From assembly GCA_015486055.1 (NCBI GenBank), contig WFSJ01000024.1, positions 1-46,828 of the forward strand: a stretch of DNA of 46,828 nucleotides, read 5' to 3'. Under the pieces are notes generated by a model. That model saw only the letters and a list, made by a program, of their open reading frames with translations, did no database searches and was not told where the DNA came from. Below, in pieces: positions 35,228 to 43,597 of this stretch. How positions within the stretch are numbered: the first letter of the stretch is position 1; each line of letters opens with the position of its first letter. The position numbers were made by a program, and so were the translations under genes. This stretch comes from Acidobacteriota bacterium (GTDB taxonomy: Bacteria; Acidobacteriota; Aminicenantia; S016-38).

Positions 35228-36652
35228 ATGAACAAGGTGTTTGAAGGACTTAAACCAGAGCTTCTCTGGAAGCACTTTAATGAGATAAGGAAGATACCCC
35301 GCTGTTCAGGGGAAGAGGGGAAAATAAGGGAATATGTTGTTAATTTTGCAAGGCAGAAAGGCTTTGAGTATGAGGTTGATAATGTAGGTAATGTTCTCAT
35401 AAGGAAAGGAGCGTCCCCCGGGAAGGAAAATGCACCTGGTGTTGTACTTCAGGGCCATATGGACATGGTTTGCGACAAGAACTCTGACGTTCAGCATGAT
35501 TTTTCCAAGGATCCGATCAGGGTTAAAATTGAGGATGGATGGGTAACGGCAGATGGGACAACGCTCGGGGCTGACAACGGGATTGGGGTAGCGGCAGGAT
35601 TGGCTGTTTTAGAGGACGATTCCCTGACTCATGGTTCCTTAGAAGTTCTCCTTACAATAGATGAGGAGAGAGGGCTTACGGGAGCATCAAATATAAAGCC
35701 TGGATTTCTTAAAGGTAAATACCTTCTTAACCTTGATAGCGAAGACGAGGGAATATTTTTCATAGGTTGCGCAGGGGGAAGGGATACTGTCTTCAGGTTA
35801 AAGACGAAAAGAAAGAAAGGCAGTAGAGATGCCTTTGAGATAAAGGTCTCAGGTCTTAAGGGAGGACACTCAGGGGTGGATATTCATCTCCAGAGGGGAA
35901 ATGCCATAAGGACAATTGCAAGAGTTCTGTATGAGATGGGGGATGCCGAGATTTCCCTTATAGAGGGCGGAAACAAGAGAAACGCAATTCCAAGGGAGAC
36001 AAGAGCGATTGTCTTTTCAGACGAGAATAAAGTGAAATCAGCTGTAGAAAAGGTGCTTGGGGAAGTAAAAGAAGAGCTGAAATATTCTGACCCAGGGGTT
36101 AAAATTGAATATTCAAGGGCAGGGGCAAAGGATTACATTAAGGAGAGCAAGAGGCTGATAGATTTTCTTCTTTCTCTTCCTCATGGAGTTCTTGCGATGA
36201 GCCTTGCAATGAAAGGACTGGTTGAGACCTCAACAAATCTGGCGATAGTAAAAACAGAGGAGGATTTTGTAGAGATAGTTGAGAGCAGCAGAAGTTCAAT
36301 AAATTCCTCCCTTGACTTTGTTTGCGATCAGCTCAGAGCGCATGGTAACCTCGCAGAAGTTGATGTAGAGCAGGGTAAGGGATATCCAGGATGGTCACCT
36401 AATCCGGATTCAAAAATTCTAAAAACAATGAAGAAGGTCTATAAGAACCTTTTTGGAAGGGAACCAGAGGTCACAGCAATTCATGCTGGCCTTGAGACTG
36501 GTATAATTGGAAAAAATTATCCTGAAATGGAGATGATATCCTTTGGCCCAACCATAAAATATCCCCATTCACCTGATGAGAAGGTTGAAATAGAAACAGT
36601 GGAGAAATTCTGGAGGCTCCTTATTGAGACTCTCAAGGAGCTTGCGGTTTAA
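35228..36652 (+). CDS. pepD: Aminoacyl-histidine dipeptidase (M20 family, PepD)
   Basis: 474 aa. Metal-binding and catalytic segments are 'VVLQGHMDMVCDKNSDV' (His, Asp), 'TTLGADNGIGVAAGLAVLED' (bridging Asp), 'LTIDEERGLTGASN' (catalytic Glu pair), 'LLNLDSEDEG' and 'IHAGLETGII' (His). It hydrolyses Xaa-His and other dipeptides in the cytoplasm and complements the M16 peptidases in peptide use. GGAGGTG lies 6 nt before ATG. Its stop overlaps the convergent rtcB stop by 4 bp, so no room exists for a terminator. Confidence 0.94.
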   Translation: MNKVFEGLKPELLWKHFNEIRKIPRCSGEEGKIREYVVNFARQKGFEYEVDNVGNVLIRKGASPGKENAPGVVLQGHMDMVCDKNSDVQHDFSKDPIRVKIEDGWVTADGTTLGADNGIGVAAGLAVLEDDSLTHGSLEVLLTIDEERGLTGASNIKPGFLKGKYLLNLDSEDEGIFFIGCAGGRDTVFRLKTKRKKGSRDAFEIKVSGLKGGHSGVDIHLQRGNAIRTIARVLYEMGDAEISLIEGGNKRNAIPRETRAIVFSDENKVKSAVEKVLGEVKEELKYSDPGVKIEYSRAGAKDYIKESKRLIDFLLSLPHGVLAMSLAMKGLVETSTNLAIVKTEEDFVEIVESSRSSINSSLDFVCDQLRAHGNLAEVDVEQGKGYPGWSPNPDSKILKTMKKVYKNLFGREPEVTAIHAGLETGIIGKNYPEMEMISFGPTIKYPHSPDEKVEIETVEKFWRLLIETLKELAV

Positions 36653-38085
36653 CCTTTGATAACGAGTAGGGGCCTCATCCTTGCGACTTTTCTTGAGATG
36701 GAGGCCCCTACTATTGTCTCAACTACAAGGGATACATTCTTATAAGCCTCTGGCATCTCTTCCGTAACTGTCCTTCTACTTGCAGAGCGGACAAGAATTC
36801 CAAAGGATGCAAGCTCCTTTTCTATTGATCTTCCCTTTGCTTCTTTTACAGCTTTGTGCCTGCTCATCAGCCTTCCAGCACCATGGCAGCTTGATCCAAA
36901 AGTCTCATCCATTGCCCTTTTTGAGCCAACAAGAAGGTATGAAAATCTTCCCATATCCCCCGGAATTATCACCGGTTGTCCTGTCTCCCTGTATTTTGGG
37001 GGAAGTTCACTATGTCCTGGTGGAAATGCCCTTGTTGCTCCTTTCCTGTGGACTGCAAGGGTCATTCTCTTTCCATCAACTGTGTGCACCTCTTTTTTTA
37101 TAATGTTATGGGCATGGTCGTATATTAAATTGAGACCCATCTGCTCCTGGCTCATGCCAAGGGATTCCATGAAGGCTTCCCTTAGCCAGTGCATGATTAT
37201 CTGCCTGTTTGCCCACGCGAAGTTGGCGGCAGATGCCATTGCCCTAAGGTATCTTTCCCCTTCAGGAGAGGAGATTGGAGCGCAGGCGAGCTGTTTGTCA
37301 GGTAGCCAGATTTTGTATTTTGAAAGGGCCCTTTCCATTACCACAAGGGAATCGGTTGCAACCTGATGTCCAAAGCCTCTGGAACCTGTATGAATCATTA
37401 TGGTGAGTTTCCCCTCCTCAAGACCAAACTCTTTTGCTATTTTCTCATCATATATCTGATCAACAACCTGGACCTCAACGAAATGATTTCCCGAGCCGAG
37501 GGTTCCAAGCTGGTTCTTCCCCCTTTCAAGGGCTTTCTGGGAGACCTCATCTGGCACAGCCCAAGGGAGTCTTCCGTAACTCTCCGTGGAGGAAAGATCT
37601 TCTTCCTTTCCATATCCTCTTTTAACAGCCCAGCGGGCTCCTTCCTCAAGCACTTCCTTCAATTTTGAGTGGGAAAGATGAAGTTTTCCCTTAGAGCCAA
37701 CGCCGCTTGGAATTTTTCTGAACAGGGTATCAATAAGCTTTTTCTTCCTTTTTTCTATATCCTTTTTTTTGAGATTTGTTCTTATTAGCCTTAACCCACA
37801 GTTTATATCAAATCCAACCCCACCGGGGGAGACGATTCCCTCCTCCCAGTTTGTTGCTATAACCCCTCCAATTGGGAGGCCATATCCGAAGTGGATATCA
37901 GGCATTGCAAGGGATGCTTTTACAATCCCAGGAAGAGTCGCTGCATTAGCGACTTGCTGAAGAGCTCCGTCTTCAACTGTCCGTATTATCTCATCATTCG
38001 CATAGATAATGCCTGGGACCCTCATTTTCCCGCTTTTTGAAATTTTCCACTTGTATTCTCCTATTCTTTCCAGTTTTTCCCTCAT
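36649..38085 (-). CDS. rtcB: RNA-splicing ligase RtcB
   Basis: 478 aa. 'GKMRVPGIIYAND', 'DIHFGYGLPIGGVIA', 'GGVGFDINCGLRLIRTNL' (metal-binding Asp/Cys), 'LGTLGSGNHFVEVQ' and 'HTGSRGFGHQVATDSL' (metal His residues), and 'GSSCHGAGRLMSRHKA' (guanylylated His) mark the family. It joins 2',3'-cyclic phosphate and 5'-OH RNA ends with GTP. No archease (its usual activator) is in the window. The start is set at ATG 38085, six codons inside the longest frame, because TATAAT lies exactly 6 nt upstream (leaderless pattern); the longer form would overlap that -10 box. Confidence 0.94.
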   Translation of the reverse strand: MREKLERIGEYKWKISKSGKMRVPGIIYANDEIIRTVEDGALQQVANAATLPGIVKASLAMPDIHFGYGLPIGGVIATNWEEGIVSPGGVGFDINCGLRLIRTNLKKKDIEKRKKKLIDTLFRKIPSGVGSKGKLHLSHSKLKEVLEEGARWAVKRGYGKEEDLSSTESYGRLPWAVPDEVSQKALERGKNQLGTLGSGNHFVEVQVVDQIYDEKIAKEFGLEEGKLTIMIHTGSRGFGHQVATDSLVVMERALSKYKIWLPDKQLACAPISSPEGERYLRAMASAANFAWANRQIIMHWLREAFMESLGMSQEQMGLNLIYDHAHNIIKKEVHTVDGKRMTLAVHRKGATRAFPPGHSELPPKYRETGQPVIIPGDMGRFSYLLVGSKRAMDETFGSSCHGAGRLMSRHKAVKEAKGRSIEKELASFGILVRSASRRTVTEEMPEAYKNVSLVVETIVGASISRKVARMRPLLVIKG

Positions 38086-38091
38086 ATTGAT

Positions 38092-38097
38092 ATTATA
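38092..38097 (-). promoter_or_regulatory. -10 box of rtcB, predicted leaderless
   Basis: Minus-strand TATAAT, 6 nt before ATG 38085. The -35 region is weak and would overlap the hisS promoter. Confidence 0.6.
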
Positions 38098-38102
38098 TTC
38101 CA

Positions 38103-38131
38103 TTGACAGACAAACTTTACCCTTCTAAAAT
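38103..38131 (+). promoter_or_regulatory. Consensus leaderless promoter of hisS
   Basis: TTGACA (38103-38108), 17 nt, TAAAAT (38126-38131), 6 nt, ATG 38138. It is the clearest leaderless arrangement in the window. Confidence 0.85.
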
Positions 38132-38137
38132 AGAGCC

Positions 38138-39427
38138 ATGGTTAAACAGGAAATAAGAAACTACAGGGGGATGAGGGACTTTCTTCCTGAGGATATGAGA
38201 AGGAGGGAATATGTTTTCGGGATTCTTGAGGAGATTTTTAAGGCCCACGGTTTTGAGAAAATAGAAACTCCAGCAATAGAGCTGTGGGAAATTCTTTCCG
38301 GAAAATATGGGGAGGAGGAAAAGCTGATTTACAGATTCAAGGATAGGAAGGGAAGAGATATTGGTCTCCGCTACGACCTTACTGTCCCGTTAGCAAGGGT
38401 AGTTGCTCAACACAAAAGTGAACTTACCTTTCCATTCAAGAGGTATCAAATGGAGAGAGTCTGGAGGGCGGATAGACCGCAGAAGGGGAGATACAGGGAA
38501 TTTTACCAGTGCGATGTTGATATTGTGGGAACAAAATCCATGCTTGCGGATGCAGAGGTCATTTCGGTAATTTACGAAACCCTGAAAAGACTCAACTTCA
38601 AAAATTTTATTATAAGAATAAACAACAGGAAGCTTATAAAAGCTCTTTATGAAAAAATCGGTGAGGGAAGTGAATTAGAAGTAGCAAGAGCAGTAGACAA
38701 GATGGATAAGAAAGGACCTCGGGGAGTGAAGGAGGAACTTTTAAACAGGGGAATTTCTCCCTCTGGTTCTGACATTATTCTTAAGGCAATGGAAATAAAG
38801 GATATAAAGGAAGCTAAATCTTTCTATGGAAATTGCGAAGGGGTAATGGAACTTGAGGAACTTTTTTCTTATCTTGTTGATTATGGAATTTTGGAGGAGC
38901 ATTTTGCTTATGACCCTTCTCTTGCAAGGGGACTTGATTATTATACAGGCCCAATATTTGAGACTGTTGTCAGAAAACCCAGAATAGGGAGTATAACTGG
39001 GGGAGGGAGATACGATGGACTCATAGGAGCCTTCAGGGGAGCCGAAATTCCTGCCACAGGGACAAGTCTTGGGGTTGAAAGGTTAATAGCGGTTATGGAG
39101 GAACTTTCTATGTTTCCTACTGGGATAAGCTCTCCTGTAGATGTTATTGTGTGTCATTTCGCTGAGACGAAGGGCGAGGCGGTGAAGATAGCGAGTAAAC
39201 TCAGGGCCGAGGGAATAAGGACCGATCTTTATACAGGGGAGAAAGACTTGAGGGCCCAGCTGGGTTACGCAGCGGGGAATGGGATTTCCTTTGTGGTTAT
39301 AGTTGGAGATGAAGTGAAAGAAGGGAAGGTGGTTCTGAAAAATTTAAGAAGCAGGAAGCAAAAGATCCTTTCTCTGCAAGATGTAATTTCTGAAGTAAAA
39401 AACTTTGCAGAAGTGAGGGGGAAGTGA
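38138..39427 (+). CDS. hisS: Histidyl-tRNA synthetase
   Basis: 429 aa class II synthetase. Motif 1 region 'RGMRDFLPEDMRRREYVF', motif 2 'RPQKGRYREFYQCDVDIVG', the histidine-specific 'LARGLDYYTGPIFE' and motif 3 'TGTSLGVERLIAVME' are present, with 'GGGRYDGL' and a C-terminal anticodon-binding domain from ~330. It charges tRNA-His in the cytoplasm. The mRNA is predicted to be leaderless. tRNA-Ser follows 16 bp after the stop and may be co-transcribed. Confidence 0.97.
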   Translation: MVKQEIRNYRGMRDFLPEDMRRREYVFGILEEIFKAHGFEKIETPAIELWEILSGKYGEEEKLIYRFKDRKGRDIGLRYDLTVPLARVVAQHKSELTFPFKRYQMERVWRADRPQKGRYREFYQCDVDIVGTKSMLADAEVISVIYETLKRLNFKNFIIRINNRKLIKALYEKIGEGSELEVARAVDKMDKKGPRGVKEELLNRGISPSGSDIILKAMEIKDIKEAKSFYGNCEGVMELEELFSYLVDYGILEEHFAYDPSLARGLDYYTGPIFETVVRKPRIGSITGGGRYDGLIGAFRGAEIPATGTSLGVERLIAVMEELSMFPTGISSPVDVIVCHFAETKGEAVKIASKLRAEGIRTDLYTGEKDLRAQLGYAAGNGISFVVIVGDEVKEGKVVLKNLRSRKQKILSLQDVISEVKNFAEVRGK

Positions 39428-39443
39428 TATTATTTCAAAGAAA

Positions 39444-39532
39444 GGAGAGGTGCTGGAGCGGTTGAACAGGGTCGCCTGCTAAGCGATTGTCCCGTAAATA
39501 CGGGACCGTGGGTTCGAATCCCACCCTCTCCG
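39444..39532 (+). tRNA. tRNA-Ser(GCT)
   Basis: An 89-nt class II tRNA. Acceptor GGAGAGG/CCTCTCC with discriminator G; anticodon stem GTCGC/GCGAT with loop CTGCTAA (anticodon GCT). The long variable arm is GTCCCG/CGGGAC, and the T arm is GTGGG-TTCGAAT-CCCAC. CCA is not encoded. A CDS starts 11 nt downstream. Confidence 0.96.
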
Positions 39533-39543
39533 TCATTTTTGAT

Positions 39544-40203
39544 ATGAAGCTTGCGAATCTTATTTTTTCAACAAATGCTAAGATTGATGCATTGAGAACA
39601 ATCTATTTCGCCGGGGAGGGAATTTCGGGAAGAAGGATAAGTCTTCTCGGAGAGATAAATCCCAGATCCTGCCAGCTTGCCCTTCAGGAATTGATAAAAT
39701 TGGGAGTACTCAGCAGGGACGGGACAGGAAAAGCACATAAATTTTATCTCAACAGAACTCACCCTCTTTATGAAGAACTTCTTATGCCAATGTTTGAGGG
39801 AGAAAGGAAACTTTACAGAAAGATAGGCGAAAGAATAATAGAGCTTTTGCAAACTGTGGAAAATGGGGATTCTCTAATCTCAATCTGGGGCTATGAAAAA
39901 AGAGCTAAGGGAAGCAGAACTCAAGGTTTAATCCTGCTTTTTGGGAGGGAATTTGATAGGAAGAATCTCAAGAAGGTTGAGAAAAAGGTTATTAAATCTG
40001 TACTTGATACTTTAAGCACAAATATTGAAACCAAAGCTATCCTTCTTAATGATCTCGTTAAGGGAGAAAAACTCAGGAAGATAACGCAAGGTGCTGTCCT
40101 GAGGGTTATATTCGGAGAAAAGCCGGGGAACATAGCAGAAGATCTTGGCATAAAGAAAGGCCCGATACGCCTTCTTCTTTCCACCAGTTTTTCTGTTTTT
40201 TGA
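39544..40203 (+). CDS. Winged-helix protein with degenerate nucleotidyltransferase-like domain
   Basis: 219 aa. Residues ~5-70 form a winged helix-turn-helix ('RISLLGEINPRSCQLALQEL', 'LGVLSRDGTGKAHKFYLN'). Residues ~100-175 look like an MNT-type nucleotidyltransferase core, but where active members have GSxARG...DxD this reads 'ISIWGYEKRAKGSRTQGLIL', without the acidic pair. DNA binding is likely, catalysis unlikely; function unknown. ATG 39544 is chosen since the open frame further upstream lies inside tRNA-Ser. It starts 11 nt after the tRNA without Shine-Dalgarno. The next gene has its own -10 box. Confidence 0.65.
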   Translation: MKLANLIFSTNAKIDALRTIYFAGEGISGRRISLLGEINPRSCQLALQELIKLGVLSRDGTGKAHKFYLNRTHPLYEELLMPMFEGERKLYRKIGERIIELLQTVENGDSLISIWGYEKRAKGSRTQGLILLFGREFDRKNLKKVEKKVIKSVLDTLSTNIETKAILLNDLVKGEKLRKITQGAVLRVIFGEKPGNIAEDLGIKKGPIRLLLSTSFSVF

Positions 40204-40212
40204 TAAAAGTTC

Positions 40213-40218
40213 TATAAT
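40213..40218 (+). promoter_or_regulatory. -10 box of the degenerate M16 pair, predicted leaderless
   Basis: TATAAT with exactly 6 nt to ATG 40225, and no Shine-Dalgarno. The -35 would lie inside the upstream gene and is not clear. Confidence 0.6.
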
Positions 40219-40224
40219 CCAATT

Positions 40225-41475
40225 ATGAGGAAAATTTTCCTCTTTTTCCTTTTGTTTTCCTTTGCCTTTTCCCTTGAAACCTTTACTCTACGCAACGGAA
40301 TGAGGATAATCATCGTAAAAAAGGACACGCCGTTTGTATTTATTAACCTATATTATAAAGCAGGTTCCTTTTTTGACCCTCATAAACAGGAAGGGATGTC
40401 CTATCTTGTTTCAAGGATGAGTTTTTTGGGGACTAAGAGAAGCAGGCCCTGGGAGCAGGTTTTTTTCTTGAAGAGGATTGGGGGAGGAATTAATGTGGAG
40501 GTGAATCAGGATTATGCAATTTATTCAAGCTATTTTCCGAAGGAAGAACTTCCCCTTGCCCTTTGGTATGAACTTGAAAGAATGAAGTCCCTTTCACTGA
40601 GAAGAGACAAATTCCTCAGAGAGAGAGAAAAGGTCGCTCGACAGCTTGAGAATGAGACAAGAACAAATCCCTGGTTTAAAATTTATTCGACTCTGCTTGA
40701 GAATTGCTATAGGTCAACTCCTTATTCCCACCCACCCTGGGCGACTTCAGAGGAAATAAGGAAAATTAGATTACCGAGACTCGTGAATTTTTATTCGACC
40801 TATTATCAGCCGAAACTTGCTACTTTAGTGTTGGTTGGAAATATTGGGCAAGATGGGAAAGAGTTAATAGAAAAAATGTTTTCTCCCATCACAGGAAAAG
40901 AGATAATTCTTCCAGAAAGAGTAGAATTCTTGGCAAGGGATAATTCGGTAAACCTGAATATAAATATAAAAGCGAAGGGAGGATTTGTAATATCCTATAG
41001 GATTTCTAACCCGAAGTTATTGGAGAGACTTAGTCTTGAAATAGTAAAGAGGGAAATAGAAAGGAAAGTTCATGAGAAAAGGATAAAGGAAAAGCTCGGG
41101 GATACAATGTCAATAAAGGTTGACCACCTCGTTTACTCCTCACTTATATCTATTGCATTTACAGGTGACCATTCCCAGGACTGGGGAAGATTTGTCCAGG
41201 ATCTTATAACGAAGCTCAGAATAATACCCTTAAGAGAAGAGGAACTGAGGGGGATAAAAATGGAAATTCTAAGGGAAATTAGAGAGAAAGAAAGCATACC
41301 TTACGAATGGGGGAAACAGATAGGAGAGCTCTATTTGGTTTTTGGCTCAAGCGAGGAGAAAACCCTTTCGACTCTCCTTGGTATAAGCCCGACAGCCCTC
41401 AGGGAAATCGTGAGGGTGAATCTTTATCCCTTTGATAGAACTATAATTCATTTGAGATCATGGAAAGAAAAATGA
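40225..41475 (+). CDS. Exported M16 peptidase-like protein without zinc motif
   Basis: 416 aa. Signal peptide 'MRKIFLFFLLFSFAFS'. The M16 fold is recognisable ('FTLRNGMRIIIVKKDTPFV', 'YKAGSFFDP', 'YYQPKLATLVLVGNI'). At the HxxEH position it reads 'GMSYLVSRMSFLGT' (Tyr60, Ser63, Arg64), so zinc cannot be bound as usual. Unlike the pair at 22926-25441, this protein and its partner are both exported and both lack the motif. A peptide-binding or scaffolding role in the periplasm is one guess. Overlaps the next gene by ATGA. Confidence 0.8.
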   Translation: MRKIFLFFLLFSFAFSLETFTLRNGMRIIIVKKDTPFVFINLYYKAGSFFDPHKQEGMSYLVSRMSFLGTKRSRPWEQVFFLKRIGGGINVEVNQDYAIYSSYFPKEELPLALWYELERMKSLSLRRDKFLREREKVARQLENETRTNPWFKIYSTLLENCYRSTPYSHPPWATSEEIRKIRLPRLVNFYSTYYQPKLATLVLVGNIGQDGKELIEKMFSPITGKEIILPERVEFLARDNSVNLNINIKAKGGFVISYRISNPKLLERLSLEIVKREIERKVHEKRIKEKLGDTMSIKVDHLVYSSLISIAFTGDHSQDWGRFVQDLITKLRIIPLREEELRGIKMEILREIREKESIPYEWGKQIGELYLVFGSSEEKTLSTLLGISPTALREIVRVNLYPFDRTIIHLRSWKEK

Positions 41476-42668
41476 CAAAGATTTTTGCCTTTTTGACATC
41501 GGTTTTTCTCCTTTTTTCAATTAATATTACAATGCTTCCTTCTCGGGGAGAGCTACTTTCGATAACGGTATTTTCACCTTGTGGGAGAGCCGATGAGGAG
41601 AAGCGAGGTCTCCTTTCATTGCTTTTAAATTACCAGAAGGAGAATTGGAGGAGGCAAATCTGGGCTACAGGCATTAAAATCGATGCCAACTTAGGGTTAG
41701 ATTCCTCTTATTTCAGGATTATTTCCCTTAAAAACTTTTGGTCAACTGCCTCTAAGATAACCTCTTCACTTATTTATGATTCTCAGATAGCCCCAGCTGT
41801 GCTCGCCAGGGCAAAGAACTACATGTCCCTGAACCTTCCCAAACCCACCATAAAGGAGTTTGCTCCCTTTTTGTTTTATCCCTCGTCAGATTATGCCAAG
41901 CCATACCCAGAAGTAGCTGATATAATGAGGGCTTCTCCCAAGGATGTTTTGGGGATAAAAAGGAAATGCTTTTCCCCGAATGTGATAAAGATAGTTGTCG
42001 AGGGAAATTTTATTCCTTCCCTTATAAATAATACATTGGTAAAGAAGAAGAATTTTCCTTATGAAGCTAAGCTCGCCGAACCACCGGATAAGCCTGCTTT
42101 GGGTTACGGGTTTCTTCAATATAGTGAAACCCATGTTATATGGTTTTTCAAGATTATAGAAGACAAAGAAATATATCCTATTAAACTATTAATTCATTCT
42201 CTCACTCGGAAACCTGATGGCTTGCTCTATTCTGTACTTCCTTCAGAGTGTGATGTGAAATCAGGGATTATGTATGGGAGGAATGTTTCCTTCGGCTGGA
42301 TTGACATAAAAGGGGGAAGCCTTAATAAAATTTTCCTAAATTCCAGTGAGGTGCTAAAGGAAAAGATGAAGGGAGGGATAAACATGATTGAACTGGGAAA
42401 AATAAAAAGATATATGAAAGGTAGGGAAGGATTTGAGGAAAGCCTTCCCTGGCAAGGCATGAGAAGCCAATGGGAAAAGTTCAATATGGAAGGAGAAGAA
42501 GAGAGCCTTCATGAGGTTAACAGGATTCTTTCCAGTTTTCCATTAAGGAGTGTAACAGTTCTATTTACTGGAAAAGAGGATGAAATGAAAGGAATTCTTG
42601 AAAAGGTGAATACAATAGGAGTCCTTAATGAGAGGGGGAAATTCCTTTATGAGCTTTCCAAAGAATAA
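41472..42668 (+). CDS. Second exported M16-like protein, strongly degenerate
   Basis: 398 aa. ATG 41472 shares ATGA with the preceding stop and gives a good signal peptide ('MTKIFAFLTSVFLLFS'); ATG 41460 is less likely. The arrangement 'CGRADEEKRGLLSLLLNYQK' occupies the place of the zinc-binding helix with no His or Glu pair, and 'CFSPNVIKIVVEGNF' and 'KPALGYGFLQYSETHVIWF' follow the M16 layout. Similarity is weak and the assignment leans on gene pairing with the upstream M16-like gene. Its stop is 2 bp from the convergent amidotransferase gene. Confidence 0.6.
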   Translation: MTKIFAFLTSVFLLFSINITMLPSRGELLSITVFSPCGRADEEKRGLLSLLLNYQKENWRRQIWATGIKIDANLGLDSSYFRIISLKNFWSTASKITSSLIYDSQIAPAVLARAKNYMSLNLPKPTIKEFAPFLFYPSSDYAKPYPEVADIMRASPKDVLGIKRKCFSPNVIKIVVEGNFIPSLINNTLVKKKNFPYEAKLAEPPDKPALGYGFLQYSETHVIWFFKIIEDKEIYPIKLLIHSLTRKPDGLLYSVLPSECDVKSGIMYGRNVSFGWIDIKGGSLNKIFLNSSEVLKEKMKGGINMIELGKIKRYMKGREGFEESLPWQGMRSQWEKFNMEGEEESLHEVNRILSSFPLRSVTVLFTGKEDEMKGILEKVNTIGVLNERGKFLYELSKE

Positions 42669-42670
42669 CG

Positions 42671-43444
42671 CTATATTTTTTCCCTCATTTCTTTTAACGC
42701 TGCATCAACTATAAATACTTCCCCGTCTCTTAGTTCTTTCCAATTTTCCTCTGAAAGTGTCTCTGCTGATATGACCACAGCTTCTTCTACTTTAAGGGCG
42801 CTTGATCTTATCGCCAGATGAGTAGACTTTGAAGCACAACAGAGTTCGTTTCCTGGTTTTTTCCTTACATAAAATAGTGGGAAATTTCCCTTTTTGAAGG
42901 CGAAAAGACGATCTCCATTGGTAATAAGGAAATTGAGAGAATTGTAGTAGGAAACAGACTCTATTTGCTTGACTGTTTTGGAAACTGAATTAACAGGGTC
43001 TTTTTCGTCCCAGTTCTGGAGGAGAAGATAAAATAATCTTTCGCTGTCGGTTTCGCCCTTTATTTTTTTCTTCCATTTGAGTTCAAGAAGATTTTCCACT
43101 GCCTTCCAATTTTCTATTGTTCCCATGTGGGCGAACATAAAATTCCCTTCAGAAAATGGGTGAGTGTTATACTCGCTGAGTTCTCCCACAGTCTTTTCCC
43201 TTATATGGAAAATTACAATTTTTGAATGGATGGTTTCGGCAAACTTCCAGAATTTTTCTTCTTTCGGTTCAAAATTCTTTACTACTGGGATCCTTAAAGT
43301 TTTGGTTTTTCCCATCTCATACCAGCCAAATCCTATGCCGCTCTTCAACTTTTCAATTACTTTCTCTTCCTCTACCTCTTCCCTTAAAAGAAGGAAGTTA
43401 ACATCCACATCTTTTTTTGCGATTATTCCAAATAATCTGCTCAT
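42671..43444 (-). CDS. Class-II glutamine amidotransferase-like protein lacking the catalytic Cys
   Basis: 257 aa. N-terminus 'MSRLFGIIAKKDVDVNF' matches YafJ-type class II amidotransferases, which begin MCRLxGI; here the nucleophile position is Ser2. 'REKTVGELSEYNTHPF' is conserved. 'FMFAHMGTIEN' replaces the usual HNG with HMG (Met107 for the oxyanion-hole Asn). Glutaminase activity is therefore doubtful, though Ntn hydrolases with N-terminal Ser exist. ATG 43444 is chosen over the open frame reaching 43588 because it restores the family N-terminus and has TATAAT 7 nt upstream. Confidence 0.78.
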   Translation of the reverse strand: MSRLFGIIAKKDVDVNFLLLREEVEEEKVIEKLKSGIGFGWYEMGKTKTLRIPVVKNFEPKEEKFWKFAETIHSKIVIFHIREKTVGELSEYNTHPFSEGNFMFAHMGTIENWKAVENLLELKWKKKIKGETDSERLFYLLLQNWDEKDPVNSVSKTVKQIESVSYYNSLNFLITNGDRLFAFKKGNFPLFYVRKKPGNELCCASKSTHLAIRSSALKVEEAVVISAETLSEENWKELRDGEVFIVDAALKEMREKI

Positions 43445-43451
43445 CACTTTT

Positions 43452-43479
43452 ATTATATATCTGACTTTTATAAAATCAA
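43452..43479 (-). promoter_or_regulatory. Promoter of the amidotransferase-like gene, predicted leaderless
   Basis: On the minus strand: TTGATT (43479-43474), 16 nt, TATAAT (43457-43452), then 7 nt to ATG 43444. No Shine-Dalgarno. Confidence 0.6.
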
Positions 43480-43597
43480 CCCCAGAAGGTAAAAATTTAC
43501 CGAAATGTTGTTCAAAAGATCTTCCTTTTCTCTTAATCGCAGACATTTTCAAAAAAGGATATGTTTTAGAGTGCCTAAAAATCCACAAACAGTTTTA

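Noticed and set aside
35176-35400. N-terminal extension of the MFS transporter
   Set aside because: It overlaps the pepD gene and promoter, and the extra residues are not membrane-like or MFS-like.
43445-43588. N-terminal extension of the amidotransferase-like protein
   Set aside because: It would destroy the family N-terminus (MSRLFG) and contains the promoter.
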